64,000 nt of DNA from Rossellomorea aquimaris (GCF_035590735.1 NZ_CP141595.1:2513001-2577000), one strand, 5' to 3'; positions 43,515-53,774 are shown, numbered from the stretch's first letter. Made by a program: numbers and translations. Notes: generated by a model not told the origin, from the letters alone.

Positions 43515-44393
43515 CTATTCTTCTTCGTTAAGAAGTTTCTGCACCTGATCTTCTGTCATCCCTACTCCAACTAATTGTTGCTGTAACTTCTCATGATAGG
43601 ACTTGCTTACATGTGGCCGACTGCCACGTAGAATCTCTTTTGCATAATGATCAGGGGGACAGGTTTCCTGACACTTGCCTTTCACAATAAAGGTTAATAC
43701 GTCCTTGTAAAGCTTCCCACCCATCTGTATGTCGATGAAAGCTGCTCTATACCAACCAGGAGCTACCCCTTCTCTCGTGAACAAGTATTCTACTGCTTGT
43801 TGAGGGAGATCATATACTACCCCTTCCATTGTCCCTCCATCCTCAATGATGTCTCCCCGGCCACCATCATGTACTTTAAAGAGATACTTCATAGAATATC
43901 CTTCTAGAACCCCTGCACCCAGACAGTTTTGAAAATGATGATCTACTCTCGCTAATTTAAATCGCTCATCATCCATGCACGAACCATACGCAAAATAAAG
44001 TATCCTGTCAGGCTTTTCATTTAGAAACCGATGTACCTTCCAATCTCCTGAAAGAATTTCTTCCTGGAACAATTCTTCGTTTTCAGAATAATAAACAAAA
44101 GCTTCCTGCGGTCCATTATCTGTGTGGACCAGTTTACGCTTTCGTAAATAAAGGTTGTCTTCACGTTCTTCGATGAAATCCTCCAACTCATCTAATGGTG
44201 ATAATAAACTGGAGTCGATTTTATATAATTCGCCATAAGTGGTCCCATTGCCTTCTTTTATTGCGGGATATCCTCTTTTTGTATCGTAAAGAACACCTTC
44301 CACCCAAGCTTGCTCCCTCACCAATATGGCTTCCTTTAATAAAAAATGATTGCTTTCGTGTTTTCTTAACGTCCCATAAACAAAAACGTACAC
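43515..44393 (-). CDS. ykqA: YkqA-like tandem gamma-glutamylcyclotransferase-fold protein
   Basis: This 292-residue protein has two gamma-glutamylcyclotransferase-like domains. Residues about 1-125 start with MYVFVYGTLRKHESNH, the Y-G-T-L substrate loop of the AIG2-like group. Residues about 135-260 start with ILYFAYGSCMDDERF, the YGS loop of the second group. Each keeps an acidic catalytic-like residue region (ELEDF in domain 1). This two-domain layout is the same as YkqA of B. subtilis. It may cleave gamma-glutamyl amines or peptides; the substrate is unknown. Translation starts at GTG with GGAAGGGG upstream. Confidence 0.82.
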   Translation of the reverse strand: MYVFVYGTLRKHESNHFLLKEAILVREQAWVEGVLYDTKRGYPAIKEGNGTTYGELYKIDSSLLSPLDELEDFIEEREDNLYLRKRKLVHTDNGPQEAFVYYSENEELFQEEILSGDWKVHRFLNEKPDRILYFAYGSCMDDERFKLARVDHHFQNCLGAGVLEGYSMKYLFKVHDGGRGDIIEDGGTMEGVVYDLPQQAVEYLFTREGVAPGWYRAAFIDIQMGGKLYKDVLTFIVKGKCQETCPPDHYAKEILRGSRPHVSKSYHEKLQQQLVGVGMTEDQVQKLLNEEE

Positions 44394-44525
44394 AGATAAT
44401 CCCCTTCCTATTGTTTACATAATAGTATTATTGTTAATCATTTCATGAGGCTTTCCTTTATTTTAGCAAATAGTCTCTCAAATATCAGTTATCTAATACT
44501 CCTATTATACTTTTATATCCGTATG

Positions 44526-44562
44526 AAAAGGACATTCCCGATGAATAGGGAATGTCCTTTTT
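44526..44562 (-). terminator. Terminator of the acyl-CoA synthetase gene
   Basis: AAAAGGACATTCCC pairs perfectly with GGGAATGTCCTTTT around an 8-base loop, with T-runs on both sides. Confidence 0.88.
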
Positions 44563-44582
44563 AAGGAAACGTTTTCAAATTG

Positions 44583-46229
44583 TTAGTTACTTTTTGGCAG
44601 GGCTGCTTCTTTCGCCTGCTCTCTTAAACGAAACTTTTGGATTTTCCCTGAAGCTGTCATTGGGTAGGAATCAGTAAACTCGATATACCTTGGAATTTTA
44701 TGACGGGATATCTTCCCTGTACAATATTCTCTGATCTCTTCTGGTGTCGCGGTTAGACCTTCCTTCAAAATAATCCAGGCCATAACTTCTTCACCATAGA
44801 CTTCATCAGGGATTCCAATGACTTGCACATCTAATATCTTTGGATGGGAATAAAGAAATTCTTCAATTTCTCTCGGATAAATATTCTCACCGCCTCGAAT
44901 GATCATGTCTTTTAATCTTCCTGTAATTCTACAATAGCCGTGTTCATCCATGACCGCTAAGTCACCCGTATGCAGCCAACCCTCAGAATCTATGGCTAAC
45001 CTGGTAGCCTCTTCATTCTTGTAGTACCCTTTCATGACGTGATAACCGCGAGTACACAACTCTCCCTGTACCCCATGGGGAACTTCCCGGTTCGATCCAG
45101 GCTCCACAATCTTCACCTCTACATTTGGCAAGGCTTTTCCAACCGTTTCTACCTTTAATTCAATCGGGTCATGGGTACGTGTCTGAGTAATGACAGGGGA
45201 AGATTCTGTCTGACCGTAGGCAATGGTTATCTCATCTGCCCCCATTTTATCCATAACGCCCTTCATTACTTCGATCGGACAGTTACTTCCGGCCATTATC
45301 CCAGTACGCAAATGGGAAAGATCGAATTGATCAAAGTCTGGAAGGTTTAACTCGGAAATAAACATGGTTGGCACCCCATGAAGGCCGGTACATTTTTCAT
45401 CCTGCACCGTTTGGAGAACCTTTTTCGGATCGAATTCCTGTAATGGGACCATAGTAGCCCCAACAGATACACATGCAAGTGTACCCAACACACATCCGAA
45501 GCAATGGAAAAATGGAACAGGAATACATAAACGGTCTTCGTTCGTCAATCTCATGCACCCGGCAATATGATATCCATTGTTTACAATATTAGAGTGAGTA
45601 AGCATGACTCCTTTAGGAAATCCTGTCGTACCTGACGTGTATTGCATGTTGATGGCATCATGGGGAGATAGGCTCGAAAGTCTTTCATCCAACTCACCTT
45701 CCTCAACATCATCCCCTCTATCCATAATATCCTGCCAGCTATATGTACCTGGATATGCTTTCTTCCCTAAGACAATTACATTTTTTAAATTAGGAAGTTT
45801 CGAACTCTCCAATTCTCCGGGCTTAGACGTTTTCAATTCAGGACATATTTCATATAACATGTCTATATAGGAAGCCCCTCTGAACTCTTCCATCAAAATA
45901 ATCGTTTTACTGTCAGATTGCTTTAATAAATATTCTAATTCAGCAGTACGATAATTAGTATTTACGGTTACCAGTACAGCTCCCATTTTGCCCGTCGAAA
46001 ACTGACTTACTAACCACTCAGGAGTGTTAGAAGCCCATATCGCGATATGATCTCCTTTATTGATCCCAAGATCCATAAACCCTTTTGCAGCTTGCCTGCA
46101 CTGATGATTAAATTCATGATAAGACCATCTTAATCCTCTGTCTGCGTAGACGACCGCTTCAACCTCAGGCTGTATACGAGCTTTTTCTTCGAGTAATTCA
46201 CCTACAGTTGCGTGTAAAATCTCCGACAA
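44583..46229 (-). CDS. AMP-binding acyl-CoA synthetase (YngI-like)
   Basis: This 548-residue adenylate-forming ligase activates a fatty or short-chain carboxylic acid to its CoA thioester. The P-loop motif is MQYTSGTTGFPKGVMLTHSNI, followed by FFHCFGCVLG, AYGQTESSPV, the hinge YCRITGRLKDMIIRGGENIYPREIEEF and the catalytic lysine in MTASGKIQKFRLR. The length and motifs match B. subtilis YngI. Translation starts at a TTG with AAGGGGGAT upstream. It is monocistronic, so the chain length of its substrate cannot be inferred from context. Confidence 0.88.
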   Translation of the reverse strand: MSEILHATVGELLEEKARIQPEVEAVVYADRGLRWSYHEFNHQCRQAAKGFMDLGINKGDHIAIWASNTPEWLVSQFSTGKMGAVLVTVNTNYRTAELEYLLKQSDSKTIILMEEFRGASYIDMLYEICPELKTSKPGELESSKLPNLKNVIVLGKKAYPGTYSWQDIMDRGDDVEEGELDERLSSLSPHDAINMQYTSGTTGFPKGVMLTHSNIVNNGYHIAGCMRLTNEDRLCIPVPFFHCFGCVLGTLACVSVGATMVPLQEFDPKKVLQTVQDEKCTGLHGVPTMFISELNLPDFDQFDLSHLRTGIMAGSNCPIEVMKGVMDKMGADEITIAYGQTESSPVITQTRTHDPIELKVETVGKALPNVEVKIVEPGSNREVPHGVQGELCTRGYHVMKGYYKNEEATRLAIDSEGWLHTGDLAVMDEHGYCRITGRLKDMIIRGGENIYPREIEEFLYSHPKILDVQVIGIPDEVYGEEVMAWIILKEGLTATPEEIREYCTGKISRHKIPRYIEFTDSYPMTASGKIQKFRLREQAKEAALPKSN

Positions 46230-46576
46230 ATGAATATCCCCCTTTATGTGTATTCATGTTAAGCCTGGAACCTTTCAGTATATGTAATCAAGAGGTAACA
46301 ATTTCAGTTCCTTATGCGTGTAATATTATCACAAAAATTACAATTTTCAAACTAATTAATCGGGATTTTCTTTTGTCTTTTATTACTCTTAGGTGAATAG
46401 CTAATGGTAGGAGTTAGATGACAAGGTTCTACATGACCTCGATGAATCTAACTTTTTTATTTAGACAAAAATCGTCTTCTCTAAACCTTTTTCTACATAA
46501 TAACTAAAAATACTACTTTAGAAGGAATTTATAAAAAACCCTTTTCAAATGACTGTTTTCTCGGTAGAATAAATAG
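46230..46576. other. Intergenic region upstream of the acyl-CoA synthetase and sda-like genes
   Basis: This AT-rich stretch holds no reading frame with a good start site. It contains the orphan terminator-like hairpin at 46413-46460 and must hold the divergent promoters of the two flanking genes, which I could not pick out with confidence. Confidence 0.5.
46413..46460 (+). terminator. Orphan terminator-like hairpin upstream of the sda-like gene
   Basis: GTTAGAT (46413-46419) and ATCTAAC (46446-46452) close a stem with an inner AGGT/ACCT, followed by TTTTTTATTT. No gene ends here on the plus strand, so it may end a small RNA or lie in a leader. Confidence 0.5.
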
Positions 46577-46600
46577 AAAATATAGAAAATTCTATATTTT
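46577..46600. promoter_or_regulatory. Perfect AT-rich palindrome upstream of the sda-like gene, possible operator
   Basis: AAAATATAGAA (46577-46587) and TTCTATATTTT (46590-46600) are perfect inverted 11-mers two bases apart, centred 34 bases before the ATG. It could be a repressor site or an RNA hairpin in the leader. Confidence 0.5.
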
Positions 46601-46622
46601 ATACATTCCTGGGAGGTTGGTC

Positions 46623-46757
46623 ATGAAAATCTTAAGTAATGAACAGTTGGTGGCAGCTTATCGTGATGCTGAGAAACAAGGGAATGATCAAGACTGGATA
46701 TTGCTTCTTAAGAAAGAAATTCGCAACCGAGGATTGAAGCCTTTTAGGAAATCTTGA
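46623..46757 (+). CDS. sda: Sda-like sporulation histidine kinase inhibitor
   Basis: This 44-residue protein of two predicted helices has the Sda pattern: L-S-N-E-x-L-V-x-x-Y-x-x-A (residues 4-16), then D-W-I-x-L-L-x-x-E-I-x-x-R-G-L (24-38). Sda blocks autophosphorylation of KinA/KinB-type kinases and so delays sporulation when replication is disturbed. The length (B. subtilis Sda is 46 residues) and hydrophobic spacing agree. The ATG follows GGGAGG by six bases. Upstream lies a perfect palindrome; a clear DnaA-box cluster, as found before B. subtilis sda, is not evident. A terminator ends it. Confidence 0.8.
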   Translation: MKILSNEQLVAAYRDAEKQGNDQDWILLLKKEIRNRGLKPFRKS

Positions 46758-46813
46758 CAATGAAATTTAAAAAGAATACTAGCTTATATCTCACCCCCTG
46801 AAATGCGATTTTT

Positions 46814-46849
46814 ACGACAGACTCATCTTCACTTGAGTCTGTCTTTTTT
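46814..46849 (+). terminator. Terminator of the sda-like gene
   Basis: GACAGACTCA pairs with TGAGTCTGTC across an 8-base loop and is followed by TTTTTTC. Confidence 0.88.
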
Positions 46850-46866
46850 CATTTTTGAAACATTCG

Positions 46867-46998
46867 TCAATTATGCTTCTTACACTTGGATCCATGGTAT
46901 TCCTCAATTTGTTTGAATTGCTCATTATCCAATAATCCCATTTTATGAAATAGATACGAATACTGAATCACTTTTTTTGAATTGAAGTTTTTCATCAT
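46867..46998 (-). CDS. Small basic protein of unknown function
   Basis: This 43-residue protein starts MMKNFNSKKVIQYSYLFHKM, has GLLDNEQFKQIEEYHG in the middle and ends with a Cys/Lys/His-rich tail. GAAGGGAAG lies about six bases before the first ATG. I recognise no family. It is on the strand opposite the sda-like gene and reads toward its terminator. It is too short for confident assignment. Confidence 0.5.
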   Translation of the reverse strand: MMKNFNSKKVIQYSYLFHKMGLLDNEQFKQIEEYHGSKCKKHN

Positions 46999-47090
46999 TA
47001 CATCTTCCCTTCTTATTCACGTCCAAGAGTTTCCTTTGGTAAACTTTATTTTAGTTATCCATATTTTATTCTCTTAGTAAAAAAACGTGA

Positions 47091-47135
47091 AAAAAAAGCT
47101 GATCCATAATCCACTAATGGATGTATGAATCAGCC
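47091..47135 (-). terminator. Terminator of odhAB
   Basis: On the minus strand GGCTGATTCATA...CCA pairs with TGG...TATGGATCAGC, an imperfect long stem, followed by TTTTTTT. Confidence 0.82.
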
Positions 47136-47169
47136 AAACATTCATCTACTCGTATTCAATCAGGACTAC

Positions 47170-48408
47170 TTACCCTTCAAGTAGTAAGTCTTCTGGATTC
47201 TCAAGTAAATCTTTCACCATTGCCAGGAACCCAACTGCTTCTTTCCCATCAATAATTCTATGATCATACGATAAAGCAATGTACATCATAGGACGATTTT
47301 CCATTGTATCTTTATCAATGGCCACTGGGCGAAGCTGAATTTTATGCATTCCTAAAATCCCAACTTGCGGTCCATTTAAGATTGGAGTTGATAGTAATGA
47401 ACCGAATACCCCACCATTTGTAATCGTGAATGAACCACCTTGCAGATCCCCAAGAGATAATTTGTTGTTTCTAGCCTTAGTAGCCAGTTCCATAATTTCC
47501 CCTTCGATTTCCGCAAAGTTTTTGCGTTCACAATCGCGTACAACAGGTACTACCAATCCATCATCCGTAGATACGGCTACCCCAACGTCATAAAATTTCT
47601 TAAGGACAATTTCATCCCCATCGATTTCTGCGTTCACGTATGGGAACTTCTTAAGAGCTGCTACAACTGCTTTTGTAAAGAAACTCATGAAACCAAGTCT
47701 TACATCGTGGTCATCAAAGAATTTATCCTTTTTACGTTTTCGCAGCTCCATTACTTTACTCATATCAATCTCATTAAACGTTGTAAGCATGGCAGCTGTT
47801 TGCTGAACTTCTACTAAGCGTTTCGCAATCGTTTGACGACGGCGTGACATCTTCTCACGAACAACAGGCTTTCCATCATCTTTCTTCGCAGGTGCCTTCT
47901 TCTCTTGAACAGAAGGTTTAGATGGAGCTTCAGCCGGCTTATTGCTATTATAGGCTTCAATGTCCTGCTTACGAACACGGCCTAGAGGATCTGTTGGCAC
48001 ATCGGATAGATCGATACCTTTTTCACGTGCCAACTTACGAGCCGCAGGAGAAGCGATTGGACGATTCTTTTTGTCCTCTTTCGCTGGTGCTTCTTCCGTT
48101 GCCTCTTCTTTCTTCTCTTCCTGTTTAGGGGCAGCTGCTTCTTCTTTTGTTTCAGAAGTAGCCGAAGCTTCTCCACCTGCACCAACAATGGCAATAACTT
48201 GACCGACTTCTACCGTATCACCTTCATCAGCTTTAAGTTCTTGAATCGTACCCGCTTCTTCTGAAATGACTTCAACATTCACTTTATCTGTTTCCAGCTC
48301 AACGATGTATTCGCCCTTTTCCACATAATCCCCTGGCTGTTTCAACCATTGGGCGATTGTACCTTCTGTAATTGATTCTGCTAATTCTGGAACTTTAATT
48401 TCTGCCAC
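47170..48408 (-). CDS. odhB: 2-oxoglutarate dehydrogenase E2, dihydrolipoyl succinyltransferase
   Basis: This 412-residue E2 core of the 2-oxoglutarate dehydrogenase complex transfers succinyl groups from lipoate to CoA. It has an N-terminal lipoyl domain (1-75) with the lipoylated lysine in [11 protein letters not shown], an Ala/Glu/Lys-rich flexible linker (about 80-110), a peripheral-subunit-binding domain ([36 protein letters not shown]) and another linker. The catalytic domain ends [18 protein letters not shown] with the active-site His. Translation starts at GTG after AGGAGG. It follows odhA by 19 bases; E3 is supplied from elsewhere. Confidence 0.95.
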   Translation of the reverse strand: MAEIKVPELAESITEGTIAQWLKQPGDYVEKGEYIVELETDKVNVEVISEEAGTIQELKADEGDTVEVGQVIAIVGAGGEASATSETKEEAAAPKQEEKKEEATEEAPAKEDKKNRPIASPAARKLAREKGIDLSDVPTDPLGRVRKQDIEAYNSNKPAEAPSKPSVQEKKAPAKKDDGKPVVREKMSRRRQTIAKRLVEVQQTAAMLTTFNEIDMSKVMELRKRKKDKFFDDHDVRLGFMSFFTKAVVAALKKFPYVNAEIDGDEIVLKKFYDVGVAVSTDDGLVVPVVRDCERKNFAEIEGEIMELATKARNNKLSLGDLQGGSFTITNGGVFGSLLSTPILNGPQVGILGMHKIQLRPVAIDKDTMENRPMMYIALSYDHRIIDGKEAVGFLAMVKDLLENPEDLLLEG

Positions 48409-48427
48409 TGTGATGTCCTCCTCTTTC

Positions 48428-51274
48428 TTATCGAGTTAACGCTTCGTTAATAATTCGTGATTGTTCTTTTTTGTGTACGGTTGGTTCACCTTCTGATGGA
48501 CTGGAACGTCTGCGACGACCGACATAATGCACTTCAACACCCTCAGGTGCAATGTCGCGGAGTCGTGATTCTGCAAATGTCCATGCCCCCATATTCTTAG
48601 GTTCTTCTTGGATCCATACAATTTCTTTAAGGTTTGAATATCTTTCCAGAATGGCTGATATATCACCTTTAGGGAAAGGATAAATTTCTTCTACTCTAAG
48701 AATGTGTAACCAATCTTTATCATCAATATTTTGAAGCTTCTCTTCTAAATCAATCGCAATTTTCCCGCTGCATAATACAACCCGTTCAACAGCATCCCGG
48801 TTCTCACCAAGACCCTTTTGCTCCAGAACTGAATGGAATTCACCATTGGCTAATTCCTCAGCTGTGACAGCTGCAAATTGATTTCGGAGCAAGCTTTTCG
48901 GCGTCATGATTACAAGTGGTCTTACTTCTTCTTTTTGTAAAATGGCAGCTTGACGTCTAAGGATATGGAAGTATTGACCAGCTGTAGAACAGTTGGCAAC
49001 CGTCCAGTTATATTCTCCACCCAGTTGCAGGAATCGTTCTAAACGGGCACTTGAGTGTTCTGGCCCTTGTCCTTCGTATCCATGCGGAAGCAACATAACC
49101 AGACCGGTTTTTTGACCCCATTTTGCACGGCCAGCTGAAATGAATTGATCGAACATCACCTGTGCCATATTGGAGAAATCACCAAATTGAGCTTCCCAAA
49201 GAACCAACGTCTCTGGTGCAAAGACATTGTACCCATACTCATATCCAACAACAGCTGTTTCAGTAAGAGGACTATTAAGAACAACAAACGAAGCATGACT
49301 GTCCTTTAGATTGTGTAAAGGAATGTATTCTTCTCCGGATTTTTCATCATGAAGTACCAGGTGGCGTTGAGCAAATGTACCACGCTCGGAATCCTGTCCC
49401 GTCAATCGAATCGGCGTACCATCCTTCAGGATAGAAGCAAACGCCAACGTCTCGGCATGGGCCCAATCAATTTTCCCTTTACCTTCAAACACCTGGCTGC
49501 GTCGTTTTAAAATGCGATCCAATTTCTTGAACACATTAAAGCCATCCGGCCATTGAAGCAATTCATCGTTTAAACCTTCAAGCTTATTAAAATCAACACT
49601 CGTATTAATTTCCGGTAAGCCATTTGCTACGTACTCTGGTGGAGCAAGAACGGTATCCGGATCATCGTCTTTAGCCGGTACCTTATCGTATGCCGCTTTT
49701 AATTCTTCTTCGATGTCGGTATCCATTTTCTCTACATCTGCTTCTGTGACGATTCCTTCTGAAATTAATTTTTCAGCATATAGTTTCTTAACATTTGGAT
49801 GGTTTTGAATGACTGAGTACATTAATGGATTCGTCACCATCGGTTCATCCATTTCGTTATGACCAAAACGACGGTAGCCGATCAAATCAATCACAAAGTC
49901 TTTTCCAAAAGTTTTACGATATTCATAGGCGAGCACCGCTGCAGCTAGACAAGCTTCAGGATCATCTGCATTGACATGGACAATCGGAACTTCAAAGCCT
50001 TTGGCAGTATCAGATGCATATTTCGTCGAGCGGGAATCACGGCTTTCAGTCGTGAAGCCGATCATATTATTCGCAATCAGGTGAATGGATCCACCCGTGT
50101 TATATCCACGTAATTGACTCATATTTAATGTTTCAGCTACAACACCTTGTCCAGGGAAGGCAGCGTCTCCGTGAATCATGATGGCATAGGAAGATTCCGG
50201 TGACTGCTCTGGATAACCCTTATCTTCACGAACTTCTTGTGCAGCACGTGTGTAACCAGCCACTATGGGGCTCACAACCTCTAAGTGACTTGGGTTATTC
50301 GCCAGAGTAACACGTGCTCTCGCTGTTGACGACTGTAGAGGTGAGATTTCGCGATCAGCACCTAAATGATACTTAACATCACCAGTCCATCCATATGTAA
50401 TCCCAATTGATCCTTCTGAAGGAATCAGATCCTTGCTTGGGGCATGTTGAAATTCAGCAAAGATCATTTCATACGGTTTACCAATAACATGGGCCAAGAC
50501 GTTTAAGCGCCCTCGGTGTGCCATGCCGATATTGACTGTTTTAGCACCTGATTCAACTGAATAACGAACCATTTCGTCCAATAAAGGCACCATGGAATCC
50601 AGTCCTTCAATGGAGAAACGCTTCTGACCAACAAATGTACGGTGGATATATTTTTCAAATCCATCCACTTCGGCAAGCCGTTTTAATAACGCCAGTTTCT
50701 TTTCCTTAGAAAGCGGAGTGAAGTAGGATTCTGATTCAATCTTTTCTCTTAACCAATTCTTTTCTTCAAGCTCATGAACATGAGCATATTCAAATGCCAG
50801 TTTTTTAGTGTAGACCTGTCTTAAATGATTGATTGCCTGCAAGCCATCCTTTATGTGGGAGGGTGCATTCGGGCATAAGAAATCAACAGGAATCTGCTTT
50901 AAATCTTCTTCAGCTAAATTAAACTCAGATAGTTCAATTCTTCTTGTATCTCTATTTCGGTCATTAAGGGGATTAATATCCGCAGCTAAATGACCATATG
51001 TACGAATATTATCTGCTAACTTGACTGCAGCTACCATTTTACTTAACGCAGTCGGTTGTGCCGGCAGAGTGAATGATGTATCCCCATGCTGAGCACTTGC
51101 GATTACTTGTACGTCTTCAGCTGTAGGAGGGCCCCATTGTTCGAATAATTCTTTCAATTCAGGATCTACGTCTGTTGGATCCTCCAGAAATTGTTCATAA
51201 ACCTCCATAACATAGCCTAGGTTAGGTCCGTAAAACGATTGCCACGGTTCCCCTTTTGCCGATTGCTTTTTCAT
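48428..51274 (-). CDS. odhA: 2-oxoglutarate dehydrogenase E1
   Basis: This 948-residue thiamine-diphosphate enzyme decarboxylates 2-oxoglutarate in the TCA cycle. Recognisable parts are the N-terminal [52 protein letters not shown]-type VKYHLGAD, the ThDP/Mg2+ region [18 protein letters not shown] to [22 protein letters not shown] and the C-terminal transketolase fold [26 protein letters not shown]. It is the first gene of odhAB, with GAGG upstream of the ATG. Two cre-like sites lie 100-300 bases upstream. Confidence 0.96.
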   Translation of the reverse strand: MKKQSAKGEPWQSFYGPNLGYVMEVYEQFLEDPTDVDPELKELFEQWGPPTAEDVQVIASAQHGDTSFTLPAQPTALSKMVAAVKLADNIRTYGHLAADINPLNDRNRDTRRIELSEFNLAEEDLKQIPVDFLCPNAPSHIKDGLQAINHLRQVYTKKLAFEYAHVHELEEKNWLREKIESESYFTPLSKEKKLALLKRLAEVDGFEKYIHRTFVGQKRFSIEGLDSMVPLLDEMVRYSVESGAKTVNIGMAHRGRLNVLAHVIGKPYEMIFAEFQHAPSKDLIPSEGSIGITYGWTGDVKYHLGADREISPLQSSTARARVTLANNPSHLEVVSPIVAGYTRAAQEVREDKGYPEQSPESSYAIMIHGDAAFPGQGVVAETLNMSQLRGYNTGGSIHLIANNMIGFTTESRDSRSTKYASDTAKGFEVPIVHVNADDPEACLAAAVLAYEYRKTFGKDFVIDLIGYRRFGHNEMDEPMVTNPLMYSVIQNHPNVKKLYAEKLISEGIVTEADVEKMDTDIEEELKAAYDKVPAKDDDPDTVLAPPEYVANGLPEINTSVDFNKLEGLNDELLQWPDGFNVFKKLDRILKRRSQVFEGKGKIDWAHAETLAFASILKDGTPIRLTGQDSERGTFAQRHLVLHDEKSGEEYIPLHNLKDSHASFVVLNSPLTETAVVGYEYGYNVFAPETLVLWEAQFGDFSNMAQVMFDQFISAGRAKWGQKTGLVMLLPHGYEGQGPEHSSARLERFLQLGGEYNWTVANCSTAGQYFHILRRQAAILQKEEVRPLVIMTPKSLLRNQFAAVTAEELANGEFHSVLEQKGLGENRDAVERVVLCSGKIAIDLEEKLQNIDDKDWLHILRVEEIYPFPKGDISAILERYSNLKEIVWIQEEPKNMGAWTFAESRLRDIAPEGVEVHYVGRRRRSSPSEGEPTVHKKEQSRIINEALTR

Positions 51275-51381
51275 TGTGAAAAACCTCCAACTATTTTGCC
51301 AGTTAGTATAATTTGGGTATCATGTATTCTTACAATTTCAAAGCCATATTTCATTATGCAAGAATAGTAATTTTAAAAACA

Positions 51382-51395
51382 TTAAAACGCTTACA
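51382..51395. promoter_or_regulatory. cre-like site (CcpA) upstream of odhA
   Basis: Read on the minus strand TGTAAGCGTTTTAA matches the catabolite-response consensus TGWAARCGYTWNCW at 13 of 14 positions. It lies about 110 bases upstream of odhA and would allow CcpA repression in the presence of glucose. Confidence 0.65.
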
Positions 51396-51552
51396 AGGAC
51401 ATTTTATCACTGTGCAGTAGTAAGATAAAGTCTTAATGACAAATTTCTCAAAATTTTGTTTTCCGTATTATGCATATGGATATTACTTATATTCCCATAA
51501 TAAATTACAAGAAAACCTTTTTTCTATATCGACTATTCTGAAATAATATTTT

Positions 51553-51566
51553 ATTAAGCGCTTTCT
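51553..51566. promoter_or_regulatory. Second cre-like site upstream of odhA
   Basis: On the minus strand AGAAAGCGCTTAAT agrees with the cre consensus at 12 of 14 positions, about 280 bases before odhA. The rest of 51275-51827 is AT-rich and holds no convincing gene. Confidence 0.45.
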
Positions 51567-51827
51567 CTTCACCTTCTTGTATCCCTTATTTGAGGGTACT
51601 TTTTTCATAAACCATCTTACTACTGTTACTAAAAAAAACCAAATATTTTTTGTTATTTTTCATAACTTTTTATAGATAATAAGATTTTCAGAATGATAGA
51701 TAAACCTTATATGTTTAAATTACTTTTTCATTTCTTCCCTCCCGCAAATGAACTCATCGCCCATGCATTGCATACAATATAACAATCATGGCAGTTGGCC
51801 TATATAGATCAAAGCGAGGTGGTTCAC

Positions 51828-52340
51828 ATGTTCCCATGGAGTTTATTCCCTTTCAATAAAGACATGAAAGAACAAATGAATCAAATGAATCCGAAAGAAA
51901 TGGATTCCTATATACAAGGTATGATGAAAAAAATGTTCCCGGGCGGATGGGATGGTATGATGAATCCGAATGAAATGATGAACGGGGCTCAATCCTTTAT
52001 GAACCCGATGGGCAATCAGGGGCAGAAATCTGAGCGGGGGCAGTCTTCCCAGTCTTCTACTTCAATACAAGCAAATGTCTTTGAATCTTTTGAGGATATT
52101 TACATCCGGTTTCAGGTTCCAAGTGAAGAGTGGATGAAGCAATTGAAAATTTTCCACACGTCGAATCAGGCAATTATCGAGAACATCCCTGAGCAGGGGG
52201 AAAGACAGGTCATCACACTCCCTTGTCTAGTGAAAAAAAAAGGCGCAGTGGCTCAATACAAGGACGGCATATTGGAGCTGAAAATACCTAAAAGCATCGA
52301 CATGCAATATACAGAAATAGACGTCTCAGATAAATATTGA
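51828..52340 (+). CDS. Hsp20/alpha-crystallin-like spore protein, GerT-like
   Basis: This 170-residue protein starts MFPWSLFPFNKDMKEQMNQM and has a Met/Asn/Gly-rich N-terminal half (MMKKMFPGGWDGMMNPNEMM). A C-terminal alpha-crystallin-like domain at about 85-165 has DIYIRFQVPSEEWMKQLKIFHTSNQAIIENI and DGILELKIPKS. The arrangement resembles CotM/GerT-type spore proteins of Bacillus, which belong to the small heat-shock group. The start at 51828 follows GAGGTGG by five bases; an in-frame Met at 51795 lacks a site. It is alone on the plus strand. Confidence 0.7.
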   Translation: MFPWSLFPFNKDMKEQMNQMNPKEMDSYIQGMMKKMFPGGWDGMMNPNEMMNGAQSFMNPMGNQGQKSERGQSSQSSTSIQANVFESFEDIYIRFQVPSEEWMKQLKIFHTSNQAIIENIPEQGERQVITLPCLVKKKGAVAQYKDGILELKIPKSIDMQYTEIDVSDKY

Positions 52341-52350
52341 GACGTCTTTT
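52319..52350. terminator. Terminator overlapping the end of the Hsp20-like gene
   Basis: AGACGTCTCA pairs with TGAGACGTCT across a 9-base loop, then TTTTC. It also faces the convergent kinase gene. Confidence 0.85.
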
Positions 52351-52364
52351 CTCGTCGGATACAT

Positions 52365-53774
52365 TTAATGAGCATAATTTAGAGTGATGCGTATAATGGT
52401 ACCTGCGGGTTCGTTTCTTAAGGCTAAGATTCCACCGTTGTAGTTTTGAATGAGTTTTGATGCAATAGCTAACCCCAAACCATACCCGCCTTTTTCACGA
52501 CTTCTGGCCTTATCCACACGGTAGAACCGGTCAAAGATCTTTGGAAGATCTTCTTCTGGAATTCCGATTCCTTCGTCTTTCACTTCAATCATCACATCTT
52601 CATCACGATTAACTAGCTTTATTTCAATGTTTGAATGCTTATCAGAGTATTTAACGGCATTATCTAACAGGATGATCATTATTTGTTCCAGATGCCTTGG
52701 CAAAATTGTCACCATCGCTTCGTGATCCAACTCATCCAAGCATACAAAAGTGTGTTCTTGATGTAGAAATTTAAAGTCTCTAATAACCTTATCAACCACT
52801 TTTTGTGGATTGGCCCGAGCGTTTTGCAGATCGAACTTTTCCCGATCCGCCCTGGAAAGTTCTAACAATTCCCCTATAAGCCTTTTCACTCTTTCTAGTT
52901 CTTCCAATGACACCTGTAAGGATTCTTCAAGTATCGACGGATCTTTTTTCCCCCACCTGTTCAATAGAGCGAGGTGTCCTTCTAAAACCTGTATCGGCGT
53001 TCTTAATTCATGTGATGCATCTTCAACAAATTGTTGCTGTTGCTGAAACGATTTCTCAATTTCGCTCATCATCTTATTGAAAATTTGGGATAGTTCACTG
53101 ATTTCATCATGGGCCTTCACAATCTCAACTCTTTCATGAAATCCTTTCCTTTCGATTGATCTCATTGTTTCAGAAAGCTTATTTAATGGACGGACAAAGC
53201 TTCTAGCCATGAAATAGCCGATAACTGCACTGATCAAGAGCGCTAATACCCCAGTGATGGTCATCATCCAGAACAGGTTCTTCATGATTTTTTCATATCG
53301 ATTTAAAGGCTGGATTATTTCAACATATCCATTGAATTGACTCGAACGTATCGGAGATCTCCCAATAAGCATTTGTTTTTCCTCAGATTCAATGAGTGTA
53401 ACTGACTTCTCCTTAACCTGTTGAAAAGGGACATAAAAAGCCGATTCATTTTCTCCCCGTATTTCCAATACTTGATTCCCATGGCGATCTAAAATTCGTA
53501 TAGTCTGGTCCTTTTCAGCTATTTGTTTCATCAAATCCCGGCTATCATAAATGTCCTGGAGCTGTATATTTGGCCCTTTTTGTTTAAAAAACACTGTAAT
53601 TTCATCCAGAACTCGACCAAAATTATTTTTTTCTTCATCCACCATCCACTTACTGATTGCATGATATTGAAAAAAACTAAATAAGAAAAAGGCAAGGAAT
53701 ATGGCTGAACCAGCCGCTAATGCCCACTTCACTTTAAGGGAAGTGGGCTTAAAACGATTCAGGAATGTATTCAT
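52365..53774 (-). CDS. Sensor histidine kinase (ArlS/YkoH type)
   Basis: This 469-residue membrane sensor kinase has TM1 at about 15-38 and an extracytoplasmic domain at about 40-165. TM2 (about 170-192) is followed by a HAMP domain (RSFVRPLNKLSETMRSIERKG). The HisKA domain has the phosphorylated His in QFVEDASHELRTPIQVLEGH. The ATPase has N-box MIILLDNAVKYSD, DEGIGIPEEDLPKIFDRFYR and GYGLGLAIASKL. Overall it looks most like ArlS/YkoH. It overlaps the response regulator by four bases (ATGA), so they are co-translated. The stimulus is unknown. Confidence 0.88.
   Translation of the reverse strand: MNTFLNRFKPTSLKVKWALAAGSAIFLAFFLFSFFQYHAISKWMVDEEKNNFGRVLDEITVFFKQKGPNIQLQDIYDSRDLMKQIAEKDQTIRILDRHGNQVLEIRGENESAFYVPFQQVKEKSVTLIESEEKQMLIGRSPIRSSQFNGYVEIIQPLNRYEKIMKNLFWMMTITGVLALLISAVIGYFMARSFVRPLNKLSETMRSIERKGFHERVEIVKAHDEISELSQIFNKMMSEIEKSFQQQQQFVEDASHELRTPIQVLEGHLALLNRWGKKDPSILEESLQVSLEELERVKRLIGELLELSRADREKFDLQNARANPQKVVDKVIRDFKFLHQEHTFVCLDELDHEAMVTILPRHLEQIMIILLDNAVKYSDKHSNIEIKLVNRDEDVMIEVKDEGIGIPEEDLPKIFDRFYRVDKARSREKGGYGLGLAIASKLIQNYNGGILALRNEPAGTIIRITLNYAH

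Noticed and set aside
43515..44393. Tandem gamma-glutamylcyclotransferase domains as a new fusion
   Set aside because: The same two-domain layout is present in B. subtilis YkqA.
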